Assembly: GCA_963643175.1 (NCBI GenBank)
Contig: CAVIJF010000019.1
Span: forward strand, 1 to 31,958
Direction: 5' to 3'
Length of the DNA: 31,958 bases
From: CAMEON01 sp963643175
GTDB taxonomy: Bacteria; Bacillota; Clostridia; Oscillospirales; CAG-272
Positions within the stretch are counted from its first letter, which is position 1, and each line of letters starts with the position of its first letter. The notes beneath the pieces are model-generated. The model was given only the letters and a program-made list of their open reading frames with translations, did no database searches and had not been told where the DNA came from. Of this stretch, positions 13,618 through 21,908 are shown piece by piece. The translations under genes and the position numbers were made by a program.

Positions 13618-15279
13618 TCAGTGTACCTCGATGATGGACTCGTCCCACATGGCAGGCGCCTCGTACCCCATCAGGTTAACCATGGTCGCCGCCACATCGG
13701 ACAGCCCGAAGCTGCCCGTATCGGGCTTGACGGTATAGTGCTCCCGCGCATCGGTGTTGTCGTAGAGAATGCAGGGAACGGGATTGAGCGTGTGGCTGGT
13801 CTTTGCCTTGAAGTGTCCCGCCTTGTCTGCCTTGGGCTGTCCCGATTTCTTATCGATTTCGTACATCTCGTCCGCGTTGCCGTGGTCGGCTGTAATCAGC
13901 GCCACGCCGCCCAGCTTGTCGATGACCTCCAGAATGCGCGCAATCTGGATATCCAGCGCTTCCATGGCGCACCGGGTCGCCAGCAGGGAGCCGGTATGCC
14001 CCACCATGTCGCCGTTGGGGAAGTTGACGCGGTAATACTTGTACGCACCGCTCTCCAGTTCGGCAATCAGGCGGTCTGTAATCTCGGCGCACTTCATCCA
14101 CGGGCGCTGCTCAAAGGGCACCACGTCCGAGGGAATCTCCACATAGGTTTCCAGCTCCTCGGAGAACTTGCCGGATTTGTTTCCGTTCCAGAAGTAGGTC
14201 ACGTGTCCGAATTTCTGCGTTTCGGAAATGGCGAACTCGCGCACGCCGGTTCCGACCAGATACTCGCTCATGGTGTTGGTAATCTCGGGCGGGTTGACAA
14301 GGTAGCGGTGCGGAATATGCAGGTCGCCGTCGTACTCCAGCATACCGGCGTACAGCACGTCCGGCACGCGCACGCGGTCGAACTTGTCAAACTCGCCGGC
14401 GGGGGCGTCAAATGCCTTGGAAATTTCGATGGAGCGGTCGCCGCGGAAATTGAAGAAAATCACGCTGTCGCCGTCCTGCACCGTGCCGACCGGCATGCCG
14501 TCCTTTGCGATAACGAAGGGGGGCAGATCCTGATCGATGACGTGCAGCTCGTTCCGGTAGGTTTCGACCGCTTCGGCGGCGGAGGCAAACTGCCGTCCCT
14601 CGCCCAGCACGTGGGTGCGCCATCCCTCGGCGACCATTGCCCAGTTGGCTTCGTAGCGATCCATGGTGATGCGCATCCGTCCGCCGCCGGAGGCGATGCA
14701 GATATCGAAATCGGGGCTGCGCAGCTCCGCCATGAAGGATTCAAACGGTGTGATATACTCCAGCGCGGAGGTTTCGCCGACGTCGCGACCGTCAATCAGG
14801 ATATGGACGCGCACGCGGCGGACGCCCTCCTTCTTTGCTTCCGCAATCATAGCCTTGAGGTGGTCGATGTGGGAATGGACGTTGCCGTCCGAGAACAGCC
14901 CCAGAAAATGCAGGGTGGAGTTCCTGCTGTTTACATTGGAAATCAGCGTGCGCCACGTATCGGAGGCGAACATTTTGCCGGACTCAATGGACTGGCTGAC
15001 CAGCTTGGCACCCTGCGCGAAGACCTGACCGGAGCCGAGGGCATTGTGTCCGACCTCGGAGTTGCCCATGTCGTCGTCAGAGGGCAGACCGACGGCTGTG
15101 CCGTGCGCCTTGAGTTTAACCATGGGATAGGTTGCCATCAGGCAATCCAATGTGGGGGTGTATGCCTGCGTGACGGCGTTGCCGGGGGTGTCGGGCGCAA
15201 GTCCGACGCCATCCATGACCAGCGTCAGGACAGGGCCCCGGACGCCCTCAAAATCAGTAAGACGGTTCAAATGTTTCAT
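13618..15279 (-). CDS. gpmI: 2,3-bisphosphoglycerate-independent phosphoglycerate mutase
   Basis: Interconverts 3- and 2-phosphoglycerate in glycolysis. The 553-residue product has metal-site D23 (VMDGVG), the phospho-acceptor serine S74 in DDMGNSEVGHNALGSG, HILIDGRDV, GRMRITMDRYE and the C-terminal ITADHGNADEM, in the usual order. The ATG at 15279 has AAAGGA upstream and a consensus promoter at 15338-15366; the open frame extends to 15597 but that part crosses the promoter and repeats and is not coding. Length is slightly above the usual 510-550. It heads a minus-strand group that continues to the nuclease at 11347. Confidence 0.96.
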   Translation of the reverse strand: MKHLNRLTDFEGVRGPVLTLVMDGVGLAPDTPGNAVTQAYTPTLDCLMATYPMVKLKAHGTAVGLPSDDDMGNSEVGHNALGSGQVFAQGAKLVSQSIESGKMFASDTWRTLISNVNSRNSTLHFLGLFSDGNVHSHIDHLKAMIAEAKKEGVRRVRVHILIDGRDVGETSALEYITPFESFMAELRSPDFDICIASGGGRMRITMDRYEANWAMVAEGWRTHVLGEGRQFASAAEAVETYRNELHVIDQDLPPFVIAKDGMPVGTVQDGDSVIFFNFRGDRSIEISKAFDAPAGEFDKFDRVRVPDVLYAGMLEYDGDLHIPHRYLVNPPEITNTMSEYLVGTGVREFAISETQKFGHVTYFWNGNKSGKFSEELETYVEIPSDVVPFEQRPWMKCAEITDRLIAELESGAYKYYRVNFPNGDMVGHTGSLLATRCAMEALDIQIARILEVIDKLGGVALITADHGNADEMYEIDKKSGQPKADKAGHFKAKTSHTLNPVPCILYDNTDAREHYTVKPDTGSFGLSDVAATMVNLMGYEAPAMWDESIIEVH

Positions 15280-15337
15280 ATGGGAGAGTTCCTTTCTTTC
15301 CGGCGGCATCTGCCGCGCGGGATTGCACTTCCTCTCT

Positions 15338-15366
15338 ATTATACCCGTTTCCTGCGGAAAAAGCAA
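15338..15366 (-). promoter_or_regulatory. Promoter for gpmI
   Basis: On the minus strand TTGCTT (15366-15361) and TATAAT (15343-15338) are separated by 17 nt. The start would fall near 15331, leaving a leader of about 50 nt before the gpmI ATG. Confidence 0.85.
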
Positions 15367-15520
15367 GGGGTTTCGGGAAAATTTGCCGTGGGAAGGGCGG
15401 TTACCTTTTGCGGTTGCCGGCGCGACCTGCCGCTCCGGTGCGTTGCGGGACGTCTGTGCCCGGCGTGTCCCGGTCAGCCCGCCCCCTTCCGGCACCGTAT
15501 ACCGCCCGGCAAGTCGTTCC

Positions 15521-15595
15521 GCTCCCGGTGCAGGTGCGGGGTTGCCGGGCACGCTTCCTGAAGCAGTGCCGCCCCCGGTGCAGACGCAGGGTTGC
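15521..15595. repeat. Pair of imperfect direct repeats 50 bp apart
   Basis: GCTCCCGGTGCAGGTGCGGG at 15521 and GCCCCCGGTGCAGACGCAGG at 15571 are aligned at an offset of exactly 50 bp, both followed by GTTGC. They lie in the 15280-15798 gap, which holds the gpmI promoter at one end and otherwise no credible gene on either strand. Confidence 0.55.
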
Positions 15596-15624
15596 AAGGG
15601 GCAAGCCCCTTGGAACTAAAAAGT

Positions 15625-15668
15625 GCCCCCTTCCCCAGCGGGGAAGGGGGTCGGGGGGATGGGGCAGC
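15625..15668. repeat. Dispersed repeat B: palindrome of C/T and G/A runs plus G-rich tail
   Basis: GCCCCCTTCCCC (15625-15636), AGC, then GGGGAAGGGGGT (15640-15651) form a 12-bp stem, followed by a G-rich tail ending GGATGGGGCAG. The tail and right arm are nearly the reverse complement of the last 30 bases of the window, so this is a dispersed family. Just before it, AAGGGGC-AA-GCCCCTT (about 15596-15611) is another short palindrome. Confidence 0.65.
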
Positions 15669-15798
15669 AAATTTGTGCGTGGGCAGGATAAAGTCGCCAT
15701 CGCTGGGGGTCAGACACCCCGCGCCAGTTAAAAGTCGGCAAGGTAACCCGGACAACGCCGGGCACAAAGCTACCGCCGGGCGCCGCAAGCCACCAAAA

Positions 15799-16806
15799 TT
15801 ACAGCAGCCGTACTCCCGCCGCCTCACAGACGGCAACTGTCTCGGCATCCCACAGCGAGGATTGTACCTCACCAATGTGGGCACAACCCATCATGAGCAT
15901 ACACAGCCGCGACTGCCCGATACCGCCGCCGATGGTCAGCGGCAGCTCGTCCCGCAGAAGCATCTGATGGAACGGCAGCGTGCGGCGGTCGTCACAGCCC
16001 GCCAGCGTCAGCTGACGATCCAGCGACTCCGCATCCACCCGGATTCCCATGGAGGAAATCTCCAGAGCCCGTCCCAGTACGTCATCCCAGAAGAACAGGT
16101 CGCCGTTGAGCTGCCAGTCGTCATAGTCGGGCGCTCTGCCGTCGTGCGGTTTGCCGGAACGGAGACACCCGCCGATCTGCATGATGAAGGCGGTGCGGTG
16201 CTCCCGGAGGAAGGCGTCCTCCCGCTGATTGGACGTCAGCCCCGGATACATATCCTCTAACTCCTGCGAGGTGATAAAGGTCACGTCCGGCGAGAGCGAT
16301 ACTGTAAGCTGCGGAAAGCGGACGCGCAGGGCATCGTTGGTATCACAGATGGATTTGACGATAGCACGGACAATCAGCTTCAGGTATTCGGCGTTGCGGC
16401 TCTCCCGCGTGATGATTTTTTCCCAGTCCCACTGATCGACGTACAGCGAATGCACGTTGTCCAACGCTTCGTCGCGCCGGATGGCGTTCATGTCCGTGTA
16501 CAGCCCGTTCCCCACGCTGAAATTGTAACGCTTGAGAGCCAGACGCTTCCACTTCGCCAGCGAATGCACTACCTGCGCCTCGGCACCCAGTGCGGGCACG
16601 TCAAAGGTGACGGGACGCTCCACGCCGTTGAGGTTGTCGTTCAGTCCGGACGTGCCGGTGACGAACAGCGGCGCCGAAACCCGCTTGAGATTCAGGGCGG
16701 CGGCAAACTCGCGCTGGAAGGTGCGCTTGATGTGCTCAATGGCGCGCTGGGTGTCGTACTCATCCAGCACCGGACGGTATCCGGCGGGGACAGTGATGTG
16801 GTTCAT
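15799..16806 (-). CDS. asnA: Aspartate-ammonia ligase (AsnA-type asparagine synthetase)
   Basis: Makes asparagine from aspartate, ammonia and ATP through an aspartyl-adenylate, in the cytoplasm; the fold is related to class II aminoacyl-tRNA synthetases. The 335 residues match the family length and contain LFVTGTSGLNDNLNGVERPV, HSLAKWKR, GLYTDMNAIRRDE, YVDQWDWEK and the C-terminal GGGIGQSRLCMLMMGCAHIGEVQ. The ATG at 16806 has AAGGAGG upstream and lies about 55 bp past the predicted transcription start; the frame upstream to 16860 is leader. It is a single-gene unit between repeat-rich non-coding DNA and its own promoter. I saw no T-box or other leader structure in the short 5' UTR. Confidence 0.96.
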   Translation of the reverse strand: MNHITVPAGYRPVLDEYDTQRAIEHIKRTFQREFAAALNLKRVSAPLFVTGTSGLNDNLNGVERPVTFDVPALGAEAQVVHSLAKWKRLALKRYNFSVGNGLYTDMNAIRRDEALDNVHSLYVDQWDWEKIITRESRNAEYLKLIVRAIVKSICDTNDALRVRFPQLTVSLSPDVTFITSQELEDMYPGLTSNQREDAFLREHRTAFIMQIGGCLRSGKPHDGRAPDYDDWQLNGDLFFWDDVLGRALEISSMGIRVDAESLDRQLTLAGCDDRRTLPFHQMLLRDELPLTIGGGIGQSRLCMLMMGCAHIGEVQSSLWDAETVAVCEAAGVRLL

Positions 16807-16865
16807 GGGAGACCTCCTTGACAGAGATGCATGAGCGATTCTCTGAAATTGTAAAATCAACGCTT

Positions 16866-16894
16866 ATTATACCACTGTTCCCGGAAAATGTCAA
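16866..16894 (-). promoter_or_regulatory. Consensus promoter for asnA
   Basis: On the minus strand TTGACA (16894-16889) and TATAAT (16871-16866) match consensus exactly with a 17-nt spacer ending AGTGG. Expected to be strong and constitutive unless repressed. Confidence 0.9.
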
Positions 16895-17229
16895 TAGAAA
16901 ATGAAAGAATAAGATGCTGTTCCTGCAAAATTAAGCTTTCAAAGTGAATGCAGCAGCGCCATTCGGATGTGCCCTTGTATTCTCCTCGGAGAAAGAGTGT
17001 CAGAAAGATTTCCTCCTTCCGGCGCCGCAGCAATCACCGCTTCCGTGCTTTGCGAAAAGCCCTTGACCGCAGCTTTTTCCCGCCCCACTGTACTTCACAA
17101 GCCCGTAGTACACATAGGCAAAAAAACAACCGACGGATTTGAGCAACGGAAGTTTCTCTATTTCACGGTAGATTTTCCAGTGGGTCCCGGCAACTTTCCA
17201 TAATGTTGCGATTATTCTCACATAACATA
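16895..17229. other. Intergenic region between asnA and the glycosyltransferase promoter
   Basis: This AT-richer stretch between divergent units has no gene I can support. A minus-strand frame from a GTG at 17242 to 17000 could encode 80 residues but has no ribosome-binding site and no recognisable motif. Confidence 0.4.
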
Positions 17230-17258
17230 TTGACATTTTCACACAACCGTGGTAAAAT
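17230..17258 (+). promoter_or_regulatory. Promoter upstream of the glycosyltransferase
   Basis: TTGACA (17230-17235) and TAAAAT (17253-17258) are separated by 17 nt ending CGTGG. It points toward the GT4 gene, with a leader of about 330 nt that contains an overlapping frame at 17385-17597 and no obvious terminator. Confidence 0.8.
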
Positions 17259-17593
17259 GCGATAGAATTATGAGTCTTTCCCGGGAACTTCTACCCGTCT
17301 GTGCGGCAATTTTTCCAAAAGAAATGAACAGGAAGGGCACGTGCCGGCAGCTATGAAAGTTTTCATTATCCGCCATAACCCTTTATGCGATTACAACAAC
17401 TTACGGCAATCCGGTACAGGGTGCTCAGGCACAAATTCCGCCAGCTGCTTGCCGGCCCCGTGTGCGACGTTACGATCTGCGAGGAGTATGCCCGGCGGCA
17501 GCTGGCGGTTGCCGCCCGGAACCACAACGCGCGGCACAATTCAGCGAGGCTGTCCTGCCTGCTGCACAGCTTTGCCGGAAGCGGAGGAACCCC

Positions 17594-18799
17594 TTGAAAA
17601 TTCTGTTCATCAACTCGGTTCAGTACGGGAGTACCGGAAACATCGTACTGAAGTTAGCGCAAACGGCAGAGCGCGCGGGGGATACCTGCTATGTTGCAGT
17701 CCCCAAAGGACGGCACAACAGGGTCGCCGGATTCCATAACACGGTCTGGATCGGGAACCGCTTCAGCGAGGATTCCCATATTCTGCTCGGCAGACTGACC
17801 GGAAACTGCGGCGGCTATTCCCGCTTTGCCACAAAGAACTTTATCCGTAAGCTCCGTGCGATAAAGCCGGACATCATCCACATTCATAACCTGCACAACT
17901 CCTACATCAACCTGCCGCTTCTCTTCCGCTACATACGCGACCATGACGTAAAAACCGTCTGGACGCTGCACGATTGCTGGTCTTTCACGGGGCACTGCCC
18001 GCACTATTCCATGATTGGCTGTGAAAAATGGAAAACCGGATGCAGCCGATGCCCTCAATACAGGGAGTACCCACCCTGCTACGTGGACAATTCCGCCTCT
18101 CAGTACAGGAAAAAACAGCAATGGTTCTGCGGGCTGAAGCATCTGACGCTTGTCGCGCCGTCCGACTGGTTGGCGCGGCAGATACAGCAATCGTTCCTGC
18201 GGGAGTATCCCGTGAAGGTGATCCGCAACGGAACAGACCTGTCTGTTTTCAGACCGACAGAGAGCGATTTCAGGGAACGGCATAACCTGCAAGGGAAATA
18301 TATCGTTCTGGGCGTCGCGTTCGGCTGGGATGTGCGCAAGGGGCTGGATGTTTTTGTTGCGCTTTCCGCGCGCCTTGACAGGAGCCGATATCAGATTGTT
18401 CTGGTGGGCACGGACGCAAAAACGGACAGGCTACTGCCGGACAGTATCCTGTCGGTTCACCGCACGCAGAACCGGAAAGAGCTGGCAGAGCTGTACACGG
18501 CGGCGGATGTGTTTGTGAATCCGACGCGGGAGGAGGTGTTCGGGCTGGTCAATGTCGAGGCGCTGGCGTGCGGCACCCCCGGCGTTACGTTCGATACCGG
18601 CGGTTCGCCGGAGTGCTATGACGAAACCTGCGGGGCGGTTGTGCCCTGCGGCGATGTGGATGCCATGGAGCAGGCAATCGTGCGCATCTGCGGGCGGAAA
18701 CCTTTCAGCCCGGAAGCCTGCATCCGGAAAGCCCGCGAATTTGACGGCGCGGGAAAGTTTCAGGAATACATGGTGCTGTACGGGAGCCTGCTGCCGTGA
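17594..18799 (+). CDS. GT4-family glycosyltransferase (WcaC-like)
   Basis: Predicted retaining glycosyltransferase with two Rossmann-like domains, transferring sugar from a nucleotide donor onto a surface polysaccharide or lipid. The 401-residue protein begins MKILFINSVQYGSTGN when started at TTG 17594, which has GGAGG 7 nt upstream; the open frame back to 17462 is not family-like. Family features are DIIHIHNLHNSYINL, TVWTLHDCWSFTGHC, CEKWKTGCSRCPQ, the KVIRNGTDLSVFRP acceptor/donor hinge, and the donor-site region NPTREEVFGLVNVEALACGTP. No membrane segment. The TTG overlaps the TGA of a short upstream frame. No other polysaccharide genes are adjacent, so the glycan made is unknown. Confidence 0.88.
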   Translation: MKILFINSVQYGSTGNIVLKLAQTAERAGDTCYVAVPKGRHNRVAGFHNTVWIGNRFSEDSHILLGRLTGNCGGYSRFATKNFIRKLRAIKPDIIHIHNLHNSYINLPLLFRYIRDHDVKTVWTLHDCWSFTGHCPHYSMIGCEKWKTGCSRCPQYREYPPCYVDNSASQYRKKQQWFCGLKHLTLVAPSDWLARQIQQSFLREYPVKVIRNGTDLSVFRPTESDFRERHNLQGKYIVLGVAFGWDVRKGLDVFVALSARLDRSRYQIVLVGTDAKTDRLLPDSILSVHRTQNRKELAELYTAADVFVNPTREEVFGLVNVEALACGTPGVTFDTGGSPECYDETCGAVVPCGDVDAMEQAIVRICGRKPFSPEACIRKAREFDGAGKFQEYMVLYGSLLP

Positions 18800-18877
18800 C
18801 ATCTGCGCAAGGAACCGCCGATTGATCCGGCAGCACATCTCCGGCACATCTTTTCCTGCCTGCGCTTTTTGTATCGT

Positions 18878-18937
18878 CTGACGAAAAATCCGACTGCGCA
18901 ATCGCGCCATCGGAATTGTGCGGTGAAGCCTTAAGGC
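18878..18937. repeat. Dispersed repeat A, copy 2
   Basis: CTGACGAAAAATCC (about 18878) then GCGCAATCGCGCCATCGGAA and TTGTGCGGTGAAGCCTTAAG match the copy at the rex 3' end, with no insertion between the two halves. It lies downstream of the glycosyltransferase in non-coding DNA; its minus strand reads KASPHNSDGAIAQ, matching the Rex tail. Confidence 0.65.
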
Positions 18938-19030
18938 TTTGATAATTCTGTTTCAGCGAAAGGTCAGCCGACATCTGGCTCCTCCGCTCCGGCGATTATC
19001 CGCGCCTCGCATGGGAATCCTGACGCCCCA

Positions 19031-19065
19031 AAACCTCCCCTGCGCTCTGCGTGGGGGAGGTTTTT
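19031..19065. terminator. Bidirectional terminator between convergent genes
   Basis: AAACCTCCCC (19031-19040) pairs with GGGGAGGTTT (19054-19063) and is followed by T residues; the A run on the other side serves the minus strand. It lies just past the stop of the 944-residue gene and downstream of the glycosyltransferase. Confidence 0.85.
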
Positions 19066-19069
19066 ACAG

Positions 19070-21904
19070 TCATTCTTTTTTCTTTTCGTCCCGCTTCCAG
19101 TCTGGGATTGCAATCAGCACGAAGGCGCAAAGTCCCAGCACGCCGCCCGTCAGCACGATGCACCCCTTCAGGAAGAAGGAGTATTTCAGCACCCGCGTCC
19201 CGGTCTGCTGCGTTGCGCCGCCGGTTTCCATGCCGGGGGCAGCGGAAGTGTCCGTGCCGGTTCCGGTGTTGGGGTCGTCCTCAACAGGCATACCCGGCAG
19301 GGGCTTGGATTCGTCCCGCAGCTGTTCGCCCGGCAGGGTGTAGGTCAGACTCCGGCTCTCTCCCGCCCCGCCTTCATACCGGTACGCAAAGCGGTCATTG
19401 GGCGCGGTGTCGCCGAGATCCATGAATTCCATTACGTTGCCGGAAGTCGTGGAGTTGTCCGCCCACTTGAACAGGAAGGAGGTCAGCTCATCCGAAATTC
19501 CCAGCACCGCTTTGGACACGCGCACGGTCATGCGGTTGCCGGAAACGGTGTACAGTGCCTGCCCGATTGCCTTGCCCCGCCAGCCGTCCGCCAGCGATTC
19601 GATGGCAACATAGTGACTGTCGCGTGCGCGGTTGAGCACGAAATCGTAGCCCTCCCAGCCGGTTCCGGCGTTGCCGTCGGTGTTCAGGAACAGGTTCATC
19701 CAGTTTGAGCCGTCGTCCATCACGATGTCGTTCACGCAGGTCACGGTGAAGTACAGGTACTCCGCGTCCTGCGACACCTTGGCGGTGTCGAAATCGTTGC
19801 GCCCCGTGCTGTTGACGTACACTATATTATTGAAGTATCCCTGTTCGTGCCGCAGTTCCGTGTCGCCTACGGTGTCGCGGTAGTCGGGACCGACGTCCTG
19901 CCAGCTGTCCGCGTCCACGATATTCACGGTGCCCTGTCCGGTCGCAACCGGTGCGGTGGCGGTGCCCTTGTACCGGCGTATCATGGACACCATCTGGTAA
20001 TAGTAATTGTCCCCGAAGCCCACGGTGTCGCCCTGACGCAGGCGCATCGGCTCGGCGTCACGGGAATACTCGGTGTTGAACAGGTCAACCATATAGTAGC
20101 CCTGCCCGGTTTTGGTTCCGGCAAAGGTAGCCCGCTTGTCGCCGTTGTGGTACAGCCCTGCCGTCCACTCGTTCCAGCCGGTTATCATCACCATATCCGG
20201 GTCGAGCTTCATGACCGCCTCAAACTGCGCCTCAAAGCCCGTGCCCGCGCCGGAATCCAGCGAGAAGCCGAAATCGCCGTTGACCTCCGGGAAAACGGCG
20301 TTGGCGTAGGAGCGCCCCTTGCTGGTAGTGGGATGGTGCCCGACGCACAGCGCCAGCTGCTCAAACTCGCCGCTTTCGTTGGTGCCGCGCCCGCCGTTGA
20401 TCAGCACGACCCTCCCGTTCGCAATGCGGTACTCCTGCAGCCAGCTCCACGACCCGACCTCGTCACGCCATGCCCAGCAGTTGCGCACGGTGAATTTCTC
20501 GTCCAGAAACGCACGCGTTTCGTCCGAGCACGCGCCGCGGTTGGCGAGAATCAGCGGCTTGCCCTTGTACATATAAAACAGTTCGGAATACTTCTCCCAG
20601 CCTGCGTCCGAGTAAATGTTGCCGCGCAGAGATGCCATGTCCGCATCGGTTTTCTCGTTGGTGAACACGCAGATGTCCGGGGTCGAGGTGCCCTCCCGCC
20701 GCATTTCCAGCCATGTGTCAAACAAGGCGACCAGCGCGTCCGGATAGGTCGCGCCGTTGGTCATGTCCAAGAAGATGAAGTCCACCCCGGCTGCCTCCAG
20801 CATATAGGCGTGCTTGCGGTACACCCATGTGTCGAGGTTCTTGTAGTAGCCGAAGTACGGCTCCGCCCAGTAGCCGCCGGTGGACGCGGGGTCGGCAAGG
20901 TAGTCCTTCAGCCCGTCCAGCCCCAGTTCCAGATATTTTGCCGTGATGTCCTGCGGCGTCTCGTGGTCGTCCTCGCCCGCCCAGCAGATGAAGTAGAACA
21001 GACCGACCTGCTTGCCCTCCCGCACGCCGCCGGTTTCCGCGGCGGTCGGGGTGGTGCGGTTGCGATCATCGGTGGCGACCCACGAGGAATAATCCACGGT
21101 GTGCCCGCCCGACAGGACGGTTTTGTCCGTGACTGTTGTGTGCGTGAAGGACAGATCGTCCACACTGCCGCCGAAATCATCCGCCCACAGCGTGAAGTAT
21201 CCGGCGGGATTCAGTCCGGTGGACGCGGCACTGCCCAGCGCCTTGCCGTCCGCGCCGTACACGGTCAGCGCCCCGGAAACGGCGGTATACCCGACCGAGC
21301 AGAGCGTTTTTCCGTCGCGGGTGAGCGTCAGGGCATCCACCCGATCCTCAATTGTTACGGTCGCCTCGCCGGCAGGGATGCTGCCCGGCACCTGCACGGA
21401 AAAGCCGCTTTTCGGTTCGGATACGGTCACGCCCTCCGGCGTGAAGGTAAACCACAGTCCCAGCTGTCCGGCGGCGGCAGCCTTTTTTTGCAGCCGCGTG
21501 CCGACAGCCAGTTTCCCGCCGGTCAGCACCAGCCGGAAGGACAGATCGCCGCCCCGCAGTCCGTAATCATCGCCGAGAAACACGGTGGAACCAAAGGAAA
21601 ACGTCTTGCCCGGCTGGCAGGACAGCTTGCCGTCCGCGAAAACCATGTTGGTGCGCAGACTGGCGGTCGCTATCCTGTCGTCCTGCGAGTAGGTGAGAAT
21701 ATCGGTTTTGGTGAAGTCGTACAGGTAGGCTTCGGTGGCGTACTCCAGCCACGGATAGTCCCGGTCGCTGTGCCCGACTGTCACCGGGTTCAGTGTGACC
21801 GCCTCGTCCGCAGAAACCGGAACCGGTATCGCGGGCACCGCCAACAGGCAGGCGAGAACAAGGGCAGCGGCGGCACGCAGGACAGTATGTGCAGATTGTT
21901 TCAT
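19070..21904 (-). CDS. Membrane-anchored extracellular GH71/GH99-like glycoside hydrolase
   Basis: The 944-residue surface protein has a signal peptide (about 1-32), a beta-rich N-terminal region (about 35-280), a TIM-barrel-like catalytic region (about 295-665), a C-terminal CBM9/DOMON-like sandwich (about 690-880), a Thr/Gly/Pro linker, one transmembrane helix (about 916-937) and a KRDEKKKE tail. The catalytic part reads GLFYFICWAGEDDHETPQD, YWAEPYFGYY, GVDFIFLDMTNG and MITGWNEWTAGLYH, the layout of GH71/GH99-like enzymes that act on alpha-glucan or alpha-mannan. The exact family and substrate are inferred from motif style. The ATG at 21904 has AAGGAG upstream and follows the preceding gene by 4 bp. 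Confidence 0.78.
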   Translation of the reverse strand: MKQSAHTVLRAAAALVLACLLAVPAIPVPVSADEAVTLNPVTVGHSDRDYPWLEYATEAYLYDFTKTDILTYSQDDRIATASLRTNMVFADGKLSCQPGKTFSFGSTVFLGDDYGLRGGDLSFRLVLTGGKLAVGTRLQKKAAAAGQLGLWFTFTPEGVTVSEPKSGFSVQVPGSIPAGEATVTIEDRVDALTLTRDGKTLCSVGYTAVSGALTVYGADGKALGSAASTGLNPAGYFTLWADDFGGSVDDLSFTHTTVTDKTVLSGGHTVDYSSWVATDDRNRTTPTAAETGGVREGKQVGLFYFICWAGEDDHETPQDITAKYLELGLDGLKDYLADPASTGGYWAEPYFGYYKNLDTWVYRKHAYMLEAAGVDFIFLDMTNGATYPDALVALFDTWLEMRREGTSTPDICVFTNEKTDADMASLRGNIYSDAGWEKYSELFYMYKGKPLILANRGACSDETRAFLDEKFTVRNCWAWRDEVGSWSWLQEYRIANGRVVLINGGRGTNESGEFEQLALCVGHHPTTSKGRSYANAVFPEVNGDFGFSLDSGAGTGFEAQFEAVMKLDPDMVMITGWNEWTAGLYHNGDKRATFAGTKTGQGYYMVDLFNTEYSRDAEPMRLRQGDTVGFGDNYYYQMVSMIRRYKGTATAPVATGQGTVNIVDADSWQDVGPDYRDTVGDTELRHEQGYFNNIVYVNSTGRNDFDTAKVSQDAEYLYFTVTCVNDIVMDDGSNWMNLFLNTDGNAGTGWEGYDFVLNRARDSHYVAIESLADGWRGKAIGQALYTVSGNRMTVRVSKAVLGISDELTSFLFKWADNSTTSGNVMEFMDLGDTAPNDRFAYRYEGGAGESRSLTYTLPGEQLRDESKPLPGMPVEDDPNTGTGTDTSAAPGMETGGATQQTGTRVLKYSFFLKGCIVLTGGVLGLCAFVLIAIPDWKRDEKKKE

Positions 21905-21908
21905 GGAA

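Noticed and set aside
13261..15561. 766-residue plus-strand open frame
   Set aside because: Antisense shadow of gpmI running through its promoter and repeat DNA; no ribosome-binding site or motif.
17000..17242. 80-residue minus-strand frame with some hydrophobic residues
   Set aside because: GTG start without ribosome-binding site, overlaps the glycosyltransferase promoter, and no recognisable motif.
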